This document shows positions 33,258-35,423 of a DNA stretch of 35,423 bases, in pieces. Source of the DNA: Oligoflexaceae bacterium (GTDB taxonomy: Bacteria > Bdellovibrionota_B > Oligoflexia > Oligoflexales > Oligoflexaceae); the NCBI GenBank assembly GCA_947474445.1, contig CANJJY010000001.1:1-35423 (forward strand). The letters run 5' to 3'. The notes under the pieces are model-generated. The model saw only the letters and a list, made by a program, of their open reading frames with translations, did no database searches and was not told the origin of the DNA. Position numbers and translations under genes: made by a program. Positions within the stretch are counted from its first letter, which is position 1, and every line of letters starts with the position of its first letter.

Positions 33258-33926
33258 TTACCTTAGGACGCTTTCGCACCATTCTTGGAGCCGTCTCTGA
33301 GCCGGTAAGGGGGGGGGATTGTGTCGCCAGCCATCTTTCAAGGAAAGTAAGTCCTCCCATTCGTCGACATCGCGCAGAGGAGGTAAGAAGCTCACTCCTG
33401 GATCATCATATGCTTTCAAGCGGGAACATAACTGCTCACAGGTATCTGCTTCGCTGTAGCGAACTTCTGTCCAAATATGGCTGGGAATGGGCTTAGACCC
33501 ACCAAACAAGTAAAATCCTCCATCGAGGGCCGGACCGATAACAAAGTCACCCGACTGCAGACGGCGAACCGCCTCGTTCAGAAGGTCCGGAGAAATTTGT
33601 GGGGCATCCGCGCCAAGCAGAAGGACTGCTTGTCCGGATCGAGCTAGAGAGGAATAGACGTGATGGAGGCGTTCACCCAGAGATCCATCACCTTGTCCAA
33701 CTCTTGGCAGGTTTTTCCACCAAGGCAATTCCTCCGCTTCAGCTTCAGCCAAGGCCCAAAATGCAAGATCCAGATACACGGTCTCCTGCAAGACTTCTTC
33801 TACGGCCGCACAGGAAAGCAAGTAGAACTGGGTGGCCGCTTCAGCCCCCAGCCGGGCGGCAAGCCGGGTTTTTACGGGAGAAAGGCCTGGAGATTTGACA
33901 AAAACAGCAGCCGCTGTACGAAGCAT
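33258..33926 (-). CDS. TIGR04282/DUF2064 family glycosyltransferase-like protein
   Basis: A 222-aa nucleotidyl/glycosyltransferase-fold protein of the TIGR04282 (DUF2064) family. Family features are FVKSPGLSPVKTRLAARLG (9-27), VLLLGADAPQISPDLL, FVIGPALDGGFYLFG and VRYSEADT. Members are annotated as involved in arsenosugar biosynthesis because they co-occur with TIGR04283; activity is not established. ATG at 33926 is preferred: it begins the conserved region and leaves a 25-base gap to the upstream gene, whereas a GTG at 33971 would overlap it. A run of nine C in the coding strand (33309-33317) encodes three prolines near the C-terminus. The gene forms a pair with the TIGR04283-like gene. Confidence 0.85.
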   Translation of the reverse strand: MLRTAAAVFVKSPGLSPVKTRLAARLGAEAATQFYLLSCAAVEEVLQETVYLDLAFWALAEAEAEELPWWKNLPRVGQGDGSLGERLHHVYSSLARSGQAVLLLGADAPQISPDLLNEAVRRLQSGDFVIGPALDGGFYLFGGSKPIPSHIWTEVRYSEADTCEQLCSRLKAYDDPGVSFLPPLRDVDEWEDLLSLKDGWRHNPPPLPAQRRLQEWCESVLR

Positions 33927-33951
33927 TTGAGTCTCTTTCCCTTCAGGAGAA

Positions 33952-34701
33952 CTATTTAACAGGAGTTGCACGCTGCTTTTTTCGCGCAGCCTGACCCCGG
34001 AAGAGCTTTAGCCATTCTGGGGCGGCTTGAAGCCAGGTCAGATAAATGTGCCGCGAAGTAGTCGACAGCCACCCGTCTCGCTGATATTTCCGCGAACTGG
34101 TAAAAAGAGGACACGGTATCCGCTGCAATTGGAGACCTGCCTGCCGCCAGCTCCAGGCGAACAAGTGATCCTCTCCGTAGCATGCTGTCTCGGAAAAGCC
34201 TCCTAGATAAGTCCACCAAATTTTCCGGAAGAAAAATCCCTGATCGCCGAAGGGCATACCAAAGATCTGAGACCGCCATCTCGCACCGTAGGCATTGAGC
34301 TTCATGAGAGGTTGAGAACTTTCAAAGGCCAAATCACAATAATGCAGAGCGTCAGGTGAACGGCTCTGCGCGGCAGTCAAAAACGGCCAGATTTTCTCGT
34401 TGAAGCGAGTATCAGCGTGCAAGACCCAAATCCAAGAACTTGTCGCTGCAGCTATCGCTCGATTGATTTGAAGACCTCGCCCCGGGGAACCTTCGATGAC
34501 ATGGACCTGCGCATAGAGTCGTTCGACCTGCCTATACTTGTCGGTATAGGGATCCCCGTCCTGAACGGAAAGCCAAATTTCTTTCACCGCGTCACGACCT
34601 AGAATGAGGGGCAGAAGCTGCTCCCATTCCCTGTCGCCAGACAAGATCGGAATGACGAGGCTGATCTCGCTCTCCACACGCTCTCCCGTATTTAAATACA
34701 T
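33952..34701 (-). CDS. TIGR04283 family GT2 glycosyltransferase (arsenosugar-type)
   Basis: A 249-aa GT2 glycosyltransferase of the TIGR04283 family. It shows ISLVIPILSGDREW (13-26), IEGSPGRGLQINRAI (69-83, a family hallmark), WVLHADTRF (92-100, metal-binding Asp), and FGMPFGDQGFFFRK with the Gly/Asp/Gln core. The C-terminal region is basic (RGQAARKKQR). ATG at 34701 is used because AGG lies 7 bases upstream; a GTG two codons earlier is too near that site. No methyltransferase such as ArsM is visible in the window, so an arsenic link is only by family association. Confidence 0.85.
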   Translation of the reverse strand: MYLNTGERVESEISLVIPILSGDREWEQLLPLILGRDAVKEIWLSVQDGDPYTDKYRQVERLYAQVHVIEGSPGRGLQINRAIAAATSSWIWVLHADTRFNEKIWPFLTAAQSRSPDALHYCDLAFESSQPLMKLNAYGARWRSQIFGMPFGDQGFFFRKIWWTYLGGFSETACYGEDHLFAWSWRQAGLQLQRIPCPLFTSSRKYQRDGWLSTTSRHIYLTWLQAAPEWLKLFRGQAARKKQRATPVK

Positions 34702-34978
34702 GCCCACGCCTACTTAGGCTTAGCATTAGATTGTCCATCCAGCTTCGCGATGCAAGCAGTCAATCGTTTCAGCCCTGATTAAAAGCTCTCCGTCCAAGTA
34801 GCGTTCTAGGACCGTGGCTTGCCCTATAGAAGTGCTCCATTTTCCGACCCCTGGACATTTGCACCCGACCTGCCACCCAGAGGACAGCCCTTCGAGGATT
34901 CAGCAACAAACAGATGCAAATACAGGGGATTCGGAGTATGCTCCCCCCTCACGATTGACTCACTTCTGCGAGGTTTCC

Positions 34979-35423
34979 ATGGCGCAAAAAAGACTCGATT
35001 CGTTCCTATCACATAAGACTTTAGCTGTGGATGGAGTTACCTACCTCTATCACAGTCTCCCAGATGCCGCCAAGAATGGAGTCGGCGACATCAGCCGTCT
35101 TCCTGTGACGCTCAAAGTTCTACTTGAAAACCTTTTGCGGCACGAAGACGGTAGCATCGTCACAAAAGAAGATATCAAAGCGATTCAAACTTGGGTCGAA
35201 AAGAAAACCTCTACGCATGAGATCGCTTTTCATCCAGCGCGCGTTCTGATGCAAGATTTCACCGGCGTACCAGCCGTTGTTGATCTAGCGGCCATGCGGC
35301 AGGCCATGAAAGATCTCGGTGGAGATGCGCAAAAAATCAACCCTCTGGCACCGGTCGACCTCGTGATCGATCACTCCGTCATGGTCGATTATTTTGGAAC
35401 TCCCGACGCTTTTCAAAAAAACG
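34979..35423 (+). CDS. acnA: Aconitate hydratase A, N-terminal part; 3' end outside window
   Basis: The start of aconitase A, the cytosolic 4Fe-4S enzyme isomerising citrate to isocitrate in the TCA cycle. The 148 visible residues include ISRLPVTLKVLLENLLRHEDG, RVLMQDFTGVPAVVDLAAMR, NPLAPVDLVIDHSVMVDYFG, all conserved in AcnA/IRP proteins. The cluster cysteines lie beyond the window. ATG at 34979 has GAGG with a 5-base gap upstream. The 277-base gap to the TIGR04283-like gene holds short GC hairpins (for example GGAG-TATG-CTCC near 34932-34943) but no confident promoter. Confidence 0.95.
   Translation, partial: MAQKRLDSFLSHKTLAVDGVTYLYHSLPDAAKNGVGDISRLPVTLKVLLENLLRHEDGSIVTKEDIKAIQTWVEKKTSTHEIAFHPARVLMQDFTGVPAVVDLAAMRQAMKDLGGDAQKINPLAPVDLVIDHSVMVDYFGTPDAFQKN

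Noticed and set aside
33020..33496. 158-codon plus-strand open frame opposite the HNH and TIGR04282-like genes
   Set aside because: Both minus-strand genes show conserved motifs; this frame has none.
1..35423. tRNA, rRNA, CRISPR array, IS element or prophage
   Set aside because: No cloverleaf with a CCA-type end, no regular spaced repeats, no transposase or phage structural motif was seen on reading both strands.

Overview
The window is about 35.4 kb of chromosomal DNA from a Gram-negative bacterium: it has two TonB-dependent outer-membrane receptors, LpoB-type and other lipoproteins, a periplasmic glycosyltransferase and secreted proteins. The mixture of proteobacterial housekeeping genes with an archaeal/fungal-type aspartate-semialdehyde dehydrogenase, a leucine dehydrogenase, an LpoB/COG3014 lipoprotein pair and an NFACT protein suggests a deltaproteobacterial or Bdellovibrionota/Oligoflexia-like lineage. 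That placement is inference from gene content. No rRNA, tRNA, CRISPR array, transposase or phage module was found.

Layout. (1) 1-766: 3' end of guaA, closed by a hairpin terminator facing a convergent TonB receptor. (2) 803-9321, minus strand: an 900-aa TonB-dependent receptor with its own palindrome-bearing promoter region, and a four-gene cluster reading imelysin - di-heme DUF1111 oxidoreductase - fatty-acid-hydroxylase/sterol-desaturase - FecA-like receptor. A good Fur-box-like sequence lies about 80 bases upstream of the imelysin gene, so this looks like an iron-starvation operon. (3) 9676-15684, plus: dnaE (TTG start) - mtgA - NFACT/RqcH-like gene, tightly packed. (4) 15681-22851: secreted metallo-beta-lactamase-fold protein (minus), asd (plus), an unknown helical protein and mnmG (minus), leucine dehydrogenase (plus). 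The terminator of the metallo-beta-lactamase gene is embedded in the 3' coding end of the opposing NFACT gene. (5) 22881-24808, minus: LpoB-like and COG3014-like lipoproteins, translationally coupled. (6) 24965-31688, plus: unknown exported protein overlapping yggS, M3 oligopeptidase (prlC), yggT with a tiny leader ORF, a membrane-anchored helical protein, an ABC transporter whose ATPase gene is split by a frameshift in a run of ten A, its permease, and a His-rich membrane-anchored protein. (7) 31713-34701: polyprenol-phosphate mannosyltransferase-like GT2, a small membrane protein, an HNH nuclease, and the paired glycosyltransferase-like genes known from arsenosugar-type loci (TIGR04282/TIGR04283). 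(8) 34979 to the end: 5' part of aconitase (acnA).

Most of the window is ordinary core genome. The points most worth a second look are the Fur-box iron operon that includes a membrane di-iron hydroxylase, the A10 frameshift in an otherwise intact ABC operon, the antisense terminator overlapping a conserved protein motif, and several leader structures (yggT, the HNH gene, and the TonB receptor palindrome).
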